NCBI GenBank assembly: GCA_026122235.1
Contig: JAOCZM010000284.1
Span: 4,526,001-4,590,000 of the forward strand
Direction of reading: 5' to 3'
DNA from: Vinca minor
Taxonomy: Eukaryota; Streptophyta; Magnoliopsida; Gentianales; Apocynaceae
DNA length: 64,000 nucleotides
The position numbers and the translations under genes were made by a program. Below are positions 36,911 through 48,650 of the stretch, in pieces; the first letter of the stretch is position 1, and every line of letters starts with the position of its first letter. A model generated the notes under the pieces. The model saw nothing but the letters and a program-made list of their open reading frames with translations, searched no databases and was not told the DNA's origin.

Positions 36911-37361
36911 AAAATGCACGGTGAATTTTCTTTTCATTTATTATTATTATTATTATTAGAGTAAGAAATGTCAAATTCGCAGACCATCATCCCAAGTTGA
37001 AAATGCTTAAATAGCTATATTAGTCTTCCTTCCTTGACCTATGCGTATCAATTATGTAAATCTATTTAAACATCTATGTGGAACTCATCAAAGATTTCTC
37101 CATCTATTCTCAATTTTTATCTTACATTCATCTTTTTTATAGGCGGATAAAAAAATTTGAAATAAAAACTTTATTTGATCCTATGATACTCGAGACTTTT
37201 TTGTTAATTGTTATAGCATGAATTTGTGTAATAGGAAATGTGTTGTTATGTGTTATGTGTTGGGTTACTTTTAGTTAAAGGGCGCATTTTAGTATGGAAA
37301 TTAGAAAGTTTTGGGGCTTGTTTGTAAGGAATTTGAAAAGTGTATAGTGGGAGTTAATGAT

Positions 37362-37362
<1 letters not shown>

Positions 37363-37406
<44 letters not shown>
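37363..37406. repeat. (GA)n microsatellite in duplication copy A
   Basis: About 22 GA units at the same relative place as the array at 39773-39807 in copy B, so it predates the duplication. Confidence 0.95.
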
Positions 37407-37408
<2 letters not shown>

Positions 37409-39057
37409 TGTAAAACAAGTGTTGTGACTCGCTTCCTAATGAGGATAAAAAGTGGGGGTCACAAGAGCGAACAATGGCATAACTAATGTATCCTTAAATT
37501 CCGTCCCCGTCGTTTGTAGGGTATAATATCCGAAACCATGCTAAGCTCAGTCAAAGCCTCTTTAACTGGAAATGGATAGTTAAGAGTGGTTAACAGAGTT
37601 TAGAGTCATAGCCAGACAACGAGCTCAAGTGTGTTGATTGTATGTGTTGTATCATTACTAGAACTGTACTTGATTATCTGACACAAGAATCCTTTTGTAA
37701 TGCATGAGTAGTTCAAGGTGCTCGTAACACAATTTCCAATATGTTAACGTCAGATATAATGGGTATAGTTTTGGCATGTTATGTATATAATATGTGTATT
37801 TTGGGTATTTTAGTTTGAGATATTTGAAAGAGAAAAAACCCTCTTTTCCTCTATTAATTTGTTCATGAAAAAGGTTGTTCTGAATCGCATAGCCTGCCTA
37901 TCGTCTAGACCAAATTACTGGGCTTCTGCCTAGATCTCGGATGACCACTTCGGTCGACCGGAGTCTTTTACTATCGTTCGGGGCTGGTTCGAACTGCCTT
38001 CGGTAGATCGAGCTGAGCTGAACATCGTCCGTACTTTTTGACTTGCATTTTGCCTCGATCCCGAACGACCTCCCATCTCTGGCAGTCATCTAGACCTGTG
38101 TTGGTCAACTGTTCTATTTTATGTTTCGACTTCAGTCATTTGTTTGATTTAAGCTATTTGTTTATTGTTTCAAGTATTTTATAAGTTATTTTAGTCAAGT
38201 TCCGTACAAATGATTTGGGTTTGAGAAACATTTATTCGAGTCCTATTTGATGCTTCTCGATGTTTACTGAACTAGTTAGCTCACCCCTCATTTCCCCTTT
38301 TTGCAGATGAATACGATGAGGGACCTATAGATGACACATTTGATGAAGATCTTGAAGATGGCTTAGTGTGAACAAATTTGTAGTGGCATGTTTAGTTTCC
38401 CTTTTGAACACTTGTTGACCATTTAGTATTTCCCTTTTATCTATGTAAGAACTTATGGATCATGTTTTTCTCTTTTAAGTTAATGATAATTGAGCGCGAT
38501 TTCTTTTTTAGTATTTGAATTTAGTGATTCATTGATTTGAAGTACTGTCAGATCATCACCTGTGTTACAAAGTGTGACAGATCCCACTCGAAAATGTAAT
38601 TTAGTGAAAGATACCAGAAGGGAAGTTATAATGTTTGATATTTCTTTAATATCATGTAATCGCTAAAAAAAACAGAAAAGAAAAAAATACATGGCTAAAT
38701 ATTTTGGCAGCAGGTAGAAAATAATTTTTATTTTTTATGAAAACAGTTAGACAATTGTGGCATTTGAATGCATGATAGTCTCTAGGGGTGTTAATGGTTC
38801 GGTTTGATTTGGTTTTATATATTTTTCAAACCAAATTGAAATAATCACTTTATCAGATTTCTACATCTTTCTGAGACAATCTGCTACATGGTTGATACGC
38901 CCATGGTCTTATAGATTATTTGTGCATAAGGAAGATGTTGAAACTGACTTTTTCTTACTACAGTTGTTTAAGGGGCCAATTGGTGTATTTAGTCCTAAAA
39001 CAATTTTCTCTTAGCAGACAAGATTTCTAATGATTGTTTGCAGCTTTTTAGATCCTC

Positions 39058-39771
39058 AATCAATTTACGGACCCGTGTAAGATTGGCGAGTTACTACTAC
39101 GTGGCTCAACTAATTTATTAGGCAACCGATATTGGTGTCCTAAATTATTTTTAAAAAAACTATTTTTTCACCTCAAAGTTATTAAATTAAAAGGTCATTA
39201 CACATATAAAAAATACACAGTGAATTTTCTTTTCATTTATTTTATTATTAGAGTAGGAGACGTCAAATTCGCAGACCATCGTTAGACTTGAAAATGCTTA
39301 AATAACTATATTAGTCTTCTTTCCTTGACTTATGCTTATCAATTATGTAAATCTATTTAAACATCTATGTGGAACTCATCAAAGATTTCTCCATCTATTC
39401 TCAAATTTTTTTTTCTTACATTCATCTTTTTATAATCTGATATAAAAATTTGAAATAAAAACTTTATTCGATTATATGATACACGAGACTTTTTGACTTA
39501 CGTATTGCATGATTGTATTTAATTTTGCATGATTATATTTAATTTTGCATGATTATATTTTTAATAATTGTTATAGCATGAATTTGTGTAATATGAAATG
39601 TGTTGTGTGTTATGTGTTGGGTTACTTTTAGTTCAAGGGCGCATTTGATGAGTCAGTAAGTTGAGGGACCTAAGTATGAAAATTAGAAAGTTTTGGGGGA
39701 CTTGTTTGTAAGGAATTTGAAAAGTGTGTAGTGGGAGTTAATGATTGAAGGGAAATAAATGGAGGAGTTAC

Positions 39772-39810
<39 letters not shown>

Positions 39811-41939
39811 AAAGAGAGAGGTCGTAAAACAAAAATGTTGTGAGATTCTTCATACAATTGACATAGTAAACGGTATCGGAATTGAGTGATTCTTGTGGAG
39901 TTAGAAAGAGGTTTGGAAATGTTACGTTTGAGCAGTGACATATTAGCATTTTCATTTCCATGCAGAAAGTATTTAAGTTTGAAGTTGAATGTTTTTTCTG
40001 GTTTTTGGTGACTTCGAAGGTTTTGGTGATATATTGCTTAAGTGGAAAAGGTAATGATCCTTCACAATTGATTTTCAGTCCTTAAAAGTTCAAGAACTAT
40101 CGTTTGACTGAAATTATTAAATTGATTTGGAATTGGGTTTTTATTCATTTTTCTTGCATTTGAAAAATGGATGACGTATTGATGTTAGCATTGAGTTAAT
40201 TAGAATTGTTGTGTTATTTGGTTTATCGTCGTTATTTGAAGTCTACGTGTTTTGTTTCAAATTAGAGCTCTTGTCTGTCGATAATCCTATTCCAGGACAT
40301 CGTCAAAATATTATATTTGTTAGAGTGACCGGGAGCGCTATTAGTCAGTTCAGTTAGACTTGCTTCCTAAAGAGGATAAAAAGTGGGGCTCACAAGAGTG
40401 AACAATAACATAACTAATGTATCCTTAAATTCCGTCCCCGTCGTTTGGAGGGTATAATATCCGAATCCATGCTAAGCTCAGTCAAATCCTCCTTAACTGG
40501 AAATTTGAATAGTTAAGAGTTGTTAACAGGGTTTAGAGTCATAGCCAGACAACGAGCTCAAGTGTGTTGATTGTATGTGTTGTATCATTACTAGAAGTGT
40601 ACTTGATTATCGGACACAAGAATCATTTTGTAATGCATGAGTAGTTCATGGTGTTTGTAACACAATTTTCGATCAGTTAGCGTCAGATATGATGGGTATA
40701 GTTTTGGCATGTTATGTATATAATACGTGTATTTTGGGTATTTTGGGTTGAGATATTTGAAAGAGAAGAAACCCTCTTTTCCTCTGTTAATTTGTTCATG
40801 AAAAAAGTTGTTCTGAATCGCGGACGACCGCTCCTGGTGGACCGCATAGCCTGCCTATCACCCGGACAAAATTATTGGGCTTCGCCTGGATCTCGGATGA
40901 CCTCTACGGTCGACCGGAATCTTTTACTATCGTTCGGGGCTTGTTCGGACGTCCTCCGACCGAGCTGAGCTGAACCTCGTTCGTACTTTTTGACTTGCAT
41001 TATGCCTCGATCCCGGACAACCTCCCGTTGACAGGGGCCCTCTGGCAGTCATATAGACTTGTGTTGGTCAACTGTTCTATTTTCTGTTCCGAATTCAGTC
41101 ATTTGTTTGATTTAAGCTATTTGTTTATTGTTTCAAGTACTTTATAAGTTATTTTAGTCAAGTTCCGTACAAATGATTTGGGTTTGAGAAACATTTATTC
41201 GAGTCCTATTTGATACTTCATCTCGATGTTTACTGAGCTAGTTAGCTCACCCCTCATTTCTCCCTTTTTGCAGATGAATACGATGAGGGTGCTATATATG
41301 ACACATTTGATAAAGATCTTGAAGATGACTTGGCGTGAACACAATTTGTAGTGGCATGTTTAGTTTCCCTTTTGAACGCTTATTGACCATTTAGTATTTC
41401 CCTTTTATTTATGTAAGAACTTATGGATCATGTTTTTCCCTTTTAAGTTAATGATAATTGAACGAGATTTTTTTTAGTATTTGAATTTGGTGCTTCATTA
41501 ATTTGAAGTGCTGCCAGATCATCACCTGTGTTACAGGGTGTGACAAATCCCACTCCAAAATGTAATTTAGTGAAAGATACCTGAAGAGAAGTTATGATGT
41601 GTATGATATTGCTTTAATACCATGTAATCGTTAAAAAGGCTCGGCGAAATATTTTGGCAGCAGTTAGAAAATCAATTTTTTTTTTTTTTTTTTTTTAATT
41701 TTATGAAAACAGTTAGACAATTGTGGCATTTGAATGCATGATAGTCTCTAGGGTGTTCATGGTTCAGTTTGGTTTGATTTTATACATTTTTCAAACCAAA
41801 CCGAAATAATCACTTTCTCAGTTTTTTGAATCTTTTCGAGGCAATCTATTATATGGTTGATACACCTATGGTCTTATAGATTATTGGTGTATAAGGAAGA
41901 TGTTGAAACTGAGATTCTCTTGCTACATTTGTTTAAGGA
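39058..41939. repeat. Segmental duplication, copy B (empty site for the Mutator-like element)
   Basis: Direct copy of 32029-38972, separated from it by 85 bp. It has a single uninterrupted target AAAATACAC where copy A carries the transposon. It holds about 530 bp (39836-40362) and a tandem GCATGATTATATTTAATTTT section (about 39507-39560) absent from copy A. Confidence 0.88.
39773..39807. repeat. (GA)n microsatellite in duplication copy B
   Basis: About 17 GA units, the counterpart of 37363-37406. Confidence 0.95.
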
Positions 41940-42754
41940 TTGCGAAGAAAATGATGTGAATTTTTTATTATGTATTTACTTTTACTTTTTCTTCTATTAT
42001 TAGTGTTTTTTACCCAGTCCCACTGTGTGGGCTTTATCTGTTATCATGATTTTCTAAATCATTGTATAACTTTTATTTTCTTGTATTTTTAGATTATCTT
42101 TTGATTGTAATAACCTCGACTATTTTAGGATAATTTCTTATTCAGTAAAAATAAAAATAAAACCTATGTTTGACACCGAGTCGTTGTGCTCAGTAAAACC
42201 TCATGTCCTCGGCTACAATGTAGAAGAACACATGTTCTATACATTCGAAATATTTGTCATGTTGACGACTGAGATCCCTCCTACATAACTATTAGATTTT
42301 TTCTGACACTGTTGTAAAATAAGTGATTTCAGTCGTCAAATATCTTTTAAGGTTCGTAAGTGTCATTTATTTGACACGCATGGATATTTTTTTACATTTC
42401 ACACTGTAATCGGACTATACCCATGCTCACTCTCACAGGAAAAAAAATCTCACGGAAGGAATAAATTGAATGACGAGAAAACCACATCGCGTTCTGCTCT
42501 CTTGTGCTAGAACCATTGACGCTAACTGGTGTCCTCTCATTACATGTACTGTCTTGACTATAAGCTTTAACCAAATTACACTCTTTGCTCTCAAAAGTCA
42601 TCCCTTCACTAGATTAATGTATTGGCATTGATATTTTGATTTTCGACTCATCTGAGCCACAAGATCAAATGCATTTATCAAGTCTTTTCAAGAAAAAGGC
42701 AGAGGAAGAAGACTTGACACAATGAAGTCATTGCAGCCAACTAAGTAGATGGAG

Positions 42755-42762
42755 TATAAATA
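42755..42762 (+). promoter_or_regulatory. TATA box of the receptor kinase gene
   Basis: TATAAATA stands 133 bp before the ATG at 42895, a usual distance for a plant core promoter with a leader of about 100 bases. The preceding 800 bp (from 41940) show no gene. Confidence 0.6.
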
Positions 42763-42894
42763 GGTTAGTACTTCATCCACTGGCCAATCAGCACATGAAA
42801 GATATATCATAAGTTCATTTTTTCACTGGATTGTTTTGTTGATTTTTCATATCATCAAAGCTTTTGTGATTCAAATATTCTTTTGGAAGACTCA

Positions 42895-45516
42895 ATGAGG
42901 AGCTGCTATCTCTGCTGGTTACATCTTTCAACTGTTTCTTTAGTTTGTCTTTCCTTATATTGTGCCCAACCTATACATTACTCTGTGGCAAATTTGTCCA
43001 CGACCTGGGCTAATAATCCAAACGTTCCCGTTAATTCCACGGAGTCTGGATTGATGAGTATCATTCTTCTCAAACAAACCATTGGGACAACATTCATTTG
43101 TGGCTTCTATTGCAAGGGAAGGAATACTAGTAATGGATGCTTATTTGGCATCCTTATTGGTTACACTAGAACTGATTTTAGAGAGTACTACATAATACAA
43201 AGCTCACAATTAGTATGGTCTCCAAATGGAAACAAACCTGTGAAAGAAAATGCAAGTTTGGCATTTACAGCAGATGGGAACTTGATCTTGAGAGATGCAG
43301 ATGATGCTTTCGTATGGTCGACAAATACTGGTGGTAGGTCTGTTTTGGGCTTAAACTTGACAGACATGGGTAATCTTGTGCTTTTTGACAGGCAAAATAA
43401 GGTTATATGGCAGTCATTTGATCACCCAACAGACTCTTTGGTTCTTGGACAGACGTTGCATGATGGACAAAGGCTGACTGCTACATCGTCGTATTCTAAT
43501 TCAAGTCAAGTCATGTATTTTCTTGAACTTAAGAATGGAACTTTAGTTGCTTATATCAATTCCAATCCACCACAATCCTATTATTCTACCAAATTGTATG
43601 ATGACATTACTGGTTCTATGTTGGATCCTCATAATATTTCTGTAATATTTGAGAACGGAAGCTTTGCGTATTTTGCATTTGCTCCTGGAGGAGCAGCTCA
43701 AGTTTTGAGGTTTGACTCGGATGGACATTTACGGGTCTACGCATTGAGAGGATCCGAATGGAATGAGGTGGCTGATCTACTTTCAAACATTGATGGTTGT
43801 AGGTTCCCAATGGTCTGTGGAAAATACGGCATTTGCTCAAATGCACAATGTAGTTGTTTTCAATCAGCCAATGGTGACACGAGCTTTTTCAAACCAGTAA
43901 ATTACCTGCAACCAAATCACGGATGTCTCCTCACTAATCCCATCAGTTGTGATTATAATCATCATTTTCTTCTGGAGTTTCCGAATATTAGTTACTTTGA
44001 TAGTGAATCAAACCTATACGGTAACAACGTTCATCTGGAGGAATGTAAGCAGGCCTGTCTGAAGAATTGTTCCTGCAAAGCAATAGTATTTTCATATGCT
44101 GACCAATATTCATTCCTTAATGAATCATTTTCTAGGAAGAATAGATGTTCATTACTTAATGAAGTATTTTCTCTTAGAGATGGTGAATCATATAACACTT
44201 CATCAGTTTTCGTAAAATTGCAAAATGCTTCCTCTTTGAGTTCTCAAGAAAGAAAATCAAGGCACATTATCATTAAAGTTGGATCTAGTCTTGGAGCTCT
44301 TCTTGGCGTTATTTTCCTAGTTGGGGCGTGCTTTGTCTTTCTTGGAAAAATTATGAAATCCGACAAGATTGAAGAGGTTCACTTGGATCAAGCACCAGGA
44401 ATGCTCTCAAGATTCTCATATGAAGAGTTGAGAGCTATAACAAATAACTTCAGCAATAAACTAGGCGAAGAAGGTTTTGGATCAGTCTTTGAAGGAACGC
44501 TAAAGAGTGGTGAAAAAGTAGCCGTGAAGCGTTTGGATGGATTAAACTTAGTGAAGAAGTCATTCTTAGCTGAAGTTGAAACAATAGGGAGCATTCATCA
44601 TGTGAATTTGGTAACTCTGGTTGGTTTTTGTGCTGAGAAGTCATATAGACTCCTGGTGTATGAGTATATGTATAATGGATCCTTGGAAAAATGGATTTTT
44701 CGGAGAAACAGAGAGAATGCACTTGGATGGCAGCGGAGGATGAAAATAATCTTGGATGTTGCGAGGGGATTGTCGTATCTTCATGAAGAATGCAGGATGA
44801 AAATAGTTCATTTGGATATAAAGCCACAAAACATCCTCTTAGACGAGAATTTTGATGCAAAAGTTTCCGACTTTGGATTGTCAAAATTGATTGACAAAGA
44901 CCAAAGCCAAGTAGTTACAACAATGAGAGGAACACTCGGTTACATGGCTCCAGAATGGTTGAGCTCATTCATTACAGAGAAAGTCGATGTCTACAGCTTT
45001 GGAGTTATGGTCCTAGAAATCCTTTGCGGGAGGAAGAATTTGGATAAGTCCCAGCCTGAAGATGAAATGCATTTACTAAATCTTTTGAAACAAAAAGGTG
45101 AAAATGACCAGCTCGAGGACTTGATCGACAAAAATAGTGAAGATATGCAGTTGAATAGAACTGAAGTTGTAAAGATTTTAAAGGTTGCGATATGGTGCCT
45201 GCAGAGCGATTTCACAAAGAGGCCTTCAATGTCAGATGTGATCAAGGTTTTGGAGGGTTCCATGGAAGTCGAAAACAACGTAGATTATAACTTTACAAGT
45301 CCTCCTGTTCGAAGAATTGTCCCAGTGTTGCTCAAAATGAGAATGCCGTTGCAACACCTTTATTGCCATTTGTTTTATCCGGTCCAAGGTAATTTACAAG
45401 ATCCGAAACAGCGATGCATCAGAGTTTTGTGGATTGGAAAAACTAGAATAGTTGTTGAAGTTTTTCTTTCAAATAATGTATTTTACTATGCGTATTACAA
45501 TGTTAAAAAAAAGTAA
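42895..45516 (+). CDS. G-type lectin S-receptor-like serine/threonine kinase (SD2-5-like)
   Basis: Intronless, 873 aa from ATG 42895; a slightly longer frame begins with a non-ATG codon. Order: signal peptide (1-24), B-lectin domain (about 60-215, with IWQSFDHPTDSL), EGF-like Cys cluster (CRFPMVCGKYGICS, about 300), PAN-like cluster (LEECKQACLKNCSC, about 385), membrane span (459-483), kinase (about 510-790). Kinase motifs: VAVKRLD lysine, HLDIKPQN (non-RD, with Leu where many kinases have Arg), DFG, APE. The glycine loop reads LGEEGFG, with Glu for the second Gly. The end is frameshifted: near 45327 another frame continues ATPLLPFVLSGPR to TAA at 45390, matching the tandem copy's ending, whereas this frame runs about 40 residues on. 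These plasma-membrane receptors act in immunity and cell-surface sensing. Possibly expressed; activity uncertain. Confidence 0.88.
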   Translation: MRSCYLCWLHLSTVSLVCLSLYCAQPIHYSVANLSTTWANNPNVPVNSTESGLMSIILLKQTIGTTFICGFYCKGRNTSNGCLFGILIGYTRTDFREYYIIQSSQLVWSPNGNKPVKENASLAFTADGNLILRDADDAFVWSTNTGGRSVLGLNLTDMGNLVLFDRQNKVIWQSFDHPTDSLVLGQTLHDGQRLTATSSYSNSSQVMYFLELKNGTLVAYINSNPPQSYYSTKLYDDITGSMLDPHNISVIFENGSFAYFAFAPGGAAQVLRFDSDGHLRVYALRGSEWNEVADLLSNIDGCRFPMVCGKYGICSNAQCSCFQSANGDTSFFKPVNYLQPNHGCLLTNPISCDYNHHFLLEFPNISYFDSESNLYGNNVHLEECKQACLKNCSCKAIVFSYADQYSFLNESFSRKNRCSLLNEVFSLRDGESYNTSSVFVKLQNASSLSSQERKSRHIIIKVGSSLGALLGVIFLVGACFVFLGKIMKSDKIEEVHLDQAPGMLSRFSYEELRAITNNFSNKLGEEGFGSVFEGTLKSGEKVAVKRLDGLNLVKKSFLAEVETIGSIHHVNLVTLVGFCAEKSYRLLVYEYMYNGSLEKWIFRRNRENALGWQRRMKIILDVARGLSYLHEECRMKIVHLDIKPQNILLDENFDAKVSDFGLSKLIDKDQSQVVTTMRGTLGYMAPEWLSSFITEKVDVYSFGVMVLEILCGRKNLDKSQPEDEMHLLNLLKQKGENDQLEDLIDKNSEDMQLNRTEVVKILKVAIWCLQSDFTKRPSMSDVIKVLEGSMEVENNVDYNFTSPPVRRIVPVLLKMRMPLQHLYCHLFYPVQGNLQDPKQRCIRVLWIGKTRIVVEVFLSNNVFYYAYYNVKKK

Positions 45517-46478
45517 AGAATAATTATCAATATATTCTTGTTTTCTCTGTTTCATTAATCTCCTAGCAGGTATGAGTGATTTTAAAATGTCCTGAAATTT
45601 GAATCTCTTAATCCCTATTCTTTTAGAAATCCCTATACTTTAAAAGACCTGTCACAATTTAGTTTGACATTCAGTAAAATTTTGTGACTAAGAGAACCAT
45701 ATGATGATGGAACAGTACTTCTGGAAATTATATCCAAGAGTAAGGTAATTCAAGATTTATGAAAATATCAATGATCTTTTAAAACATAGAACGACAACCA
45801 AAAGATTAGGGTTGACTAGATGAACCGAAGAAAGAAAAGATGTAAAGTCATTAACATAAATGCATTCTCTCCATTTTTTACGATACAAAGAAGAACTCTC
45901 ATCTAAAATTTTAAATTTTGCAAATTCTTATCCCTTCACTTGCGTCAAAGTTTTCTTTTGTCTTCCTATACCTCTTACGACCTCAATATTACTCCATCCT
46001 TTTAATCAGAGCATCACTGGGCCGTTTTTAATGTGCGCAAGGCCACGCAAACAGTTCTCTCTCATTTCTTACTCTATCCATTCTCGTATGCTAACACTTC
46101 CATCTTAACATACACATTTCCGCTACATACATTTTCTGAATATGATACATAAAACATACTACTAAAAATATTATTATTAAGTGGAAATTTCACAGCAAGT
46201 TGGAGATGTCACCATATTCTCAGGTCAAGATCATCAACCAAGTCAAAGTAAACACAAAAGTAAACCCCAACTGTCTAATTAATGGGGCACTGATTGGCGG
46301 AGCAACTTACTCCAATTGATTCTTTTTTTTTTGCTCCAATTGAGATCGAGGAATCATTAAGTCCACAAGCAAGACTAAAACCAAGTTAAATAACCATTAA
46401 TAATTATAGGCCTACAGAAAGATTGCAATAAGAGAGCAAAAAGTCAAGGAATTGCAAGGAAAATAAACAAGTTTTTTT

Positions 46479-46516
<38 letters not shown>

Positions 46517-46540
46517 TCCACTTAGTGGTTGAATATAACA
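45517..46540. other. Spacer between the tandem receptor kinase genes
   Basis: No gene is recognised. It contains the 3' flank of the first kinase, AT-rich unique sequence, and a (TG)n array at its end. Confidence 0.5.
46483..46515. repeat. (TG)n microsatellite
   Basis: About 16 TG units directly after a poly-T run. Confidence 0.95.
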
Positions 46541-46995
46541 ATAATAATTGGATATGAACGAAAATGAATATGAGATCAATCTAACAATTGACAATAAATG
46601 CACGAAGTAACTACTTCCCGAATACTACTAAATTAAACGGATAGGTAAGTTTCCAATAGTAGGGTATAACGAGGATGAATATGAGACCGACTTAACTATT
46701 ATCAATAAATGCACGAAGTGGCTGCTCCAAAAATACCACTGAAATAGAAGAATTGGAAGTTGACTTAACATTTTACAATGAATGCACAATGTGACTGTGT
46801 TACATCCCACATCGCCTAGGAGAAGGAGTGTGGAGGACCTTATAAGCATGGGTAAACCTCAACCAGTCGGGTTTTAGGGTATGTAAGTTTCCAATAGTTG
46901 GGGCATGAGCGGAGGATGAATATGAGACTGAATTTTTTTTTTGGCAATGAATCCACAAAGTATATTCTCATAGAATACCACTGAAACAATATTTC
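46541..46995 (+). repeat. Three to four diverged tandem units upstream of the kinase pseudogene
   Basis: A motif GAATATGAGA(C/T)... CAATAAATGCACGAAGT... ACCACTGAAA recurs with period about 120-190 bp (starting near 46565, 46677, 46745 and 46918). A related pair occurs at 58160-58275 in the first intron of the P450 pseudogene. The stretch TTACATCCCACATCGCC near 46800 also looks like a dispersed repeat. Confidence 0.6.
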
Positions 46996-48043
46996 TCAAA
47001 AATATCATCTTTGTCTTGCAAATTGTAATATTAGCTAACATTTTATTGTTTTCTACAAGATTTGAGATTTTTTATCCAAACTTAGAAACCTGTCAGTGAA
47101 GATGGTTGAATGCCAAAAGCTATGGTATGCCATTGTTCTCCTAGTTAGTCTACCCATCTTTTGCTCACAGCTTATTTATGCTCAAACTCTTATTAATGGT
47201 TCCCTGGCTTATGCTTCCAGCTCTTGGATTAACAACCCCATTGCTCATATGGTCAATAGCTTAGATATGCCTCAAGTGTCACCCATTCTCCTCACTGAAA
47301 GTGAGGGAGCTAGGCTCCTCTGCGGCTTTTATTGCGACTTCAATGGCAATGGATGCTTATTTGGAGTCCTCGTTTTCCAAAACAGGCTTAACCCTGATAA
47401 CATATCACGACTTCAGCTACAGGATCCAAAGCTCGTCTAGTCCGCTAATAGGGACCATCCTGTTGAAACCAATGCCAGATTGAAACTTGGAAAAGATGGA
47501 GAATTGGTTTTGGAAAACTCTGATGGAATGGAACCTTGGTTTGGTCCAGCAATACAAGAGGAAAGCCTGTTTCAGGCCTAAACTTGACTGAAATGGGGAA
47601 CCTTGTGTTGTTCGAAAGAAACAATGAGACCATTTGGTAGTCTTTTGATTATCCCACAGATTCATTACTTTCGGGGAAAAAATTGGATCCTGGACAGAAG
47701 CTGGTAGCCAGTGTATCTGCATCGAATTCGAGTCGAGGTTTGTATACTCTTTCTGTTGGCGGCACTGATGGATTGTCTGCGTATGTAATCTCCAATCCAC
47801 CTCAACAATCTATTTGGAGATCCAGTTGTCCAGTTTGACAATGGAAGCTTCAACGGGATCAAAATCCGTTATGCATCAGCGGCTCAATTCATGAGATTCG
47901 AGCCTGGTGGGCATTTAAAGGTCTATCAGTGGGACAGAATAGGTTGGCTCGAGCCCAGAGATTTTCTTACAGCAGATGTTGGAGATTGTGGATACCCAAT
48001 GGTTTGTGGAAAATATGGTGTTTGCTCAAATGGCCAATGTGGT

Positions 48044-48611
48044 TGTTAAAAACAAGGTCTCTTACTTCTTAACCTCAAGCTTGTTAAAAATAAGTATATG
48101 GATTTAAAACTTCATCATCTATAACTTCAAAGGAAAAATAATCTTTACAAGGATAACCTTATACATTACAGTGGAAACTAACTTCTAATGAACATTAAAA
48201 ATAAACCTTTCGTAACAAAACTCGAATCCACACTTCTCGCAATTTCATACAACATTCTCACTATTGCTAACTTCACCTGAAAAACAACATGGAAAGGAGT
48301 GAGCTTCCAACTCAATAAGAAATTAAACTCCTTCCGGAATCAAGCAGTTTGAAAACACTTTCACTTTTCTTTAACATTTAACTTTTCAAAATAATATTTA
48401 TTTTCTTTGGCTCTTTCTCATAACACATCAAATTTGACTCATTGAGTCCTTCAACTGGGGTATACTTCAAACATTCGGCTTTGGTCGCGGGGAATTTGAC
48501 TCATCGAGTCCTTCAATCGGGGTATACTTCAAACATATATTTTACAACAATCACAATCACATCTTCACATAATCACATCTTCAAGACATTAACAATCCGA
48601 AAATATATATA

Positions 48612-48650
<39 letters not shown>

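Larger units (their letters stand above)
32029..38972. repeat. Segmental duplication, copy A (contains the Mutator-like insertion)
   Basis: Matches 39058-41939 in the same orientation from AGGACCC..TAAGATTGG to AAGATGTTGAAACTGA..TTTAAGG. Without the 4.7-kb insertion it is about 2.2 kb. It lacks some 530 bp found in copy B between about 39836 and 40362, plus smaller indels. No gene is recognised inside; one stretch ends GTGTGACA, like an LTR terminus, and contains CGGTCGACCG. Confidence 0.88.

Noticed and set aside
37440..41550. Pair of LTRs of one element at about 37.4-38.6 and 40.4-41.5 kb
   Set aside because: The homology runs well past any LTR-like border on both sides, so it is a segmental duplication; an LTR remnant may be inside each copy.
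44450..44884. 144-residue minus-strand open frame within the kinase gene
   Set aside because: Antisense shadow of conserved kinase coding sequence.
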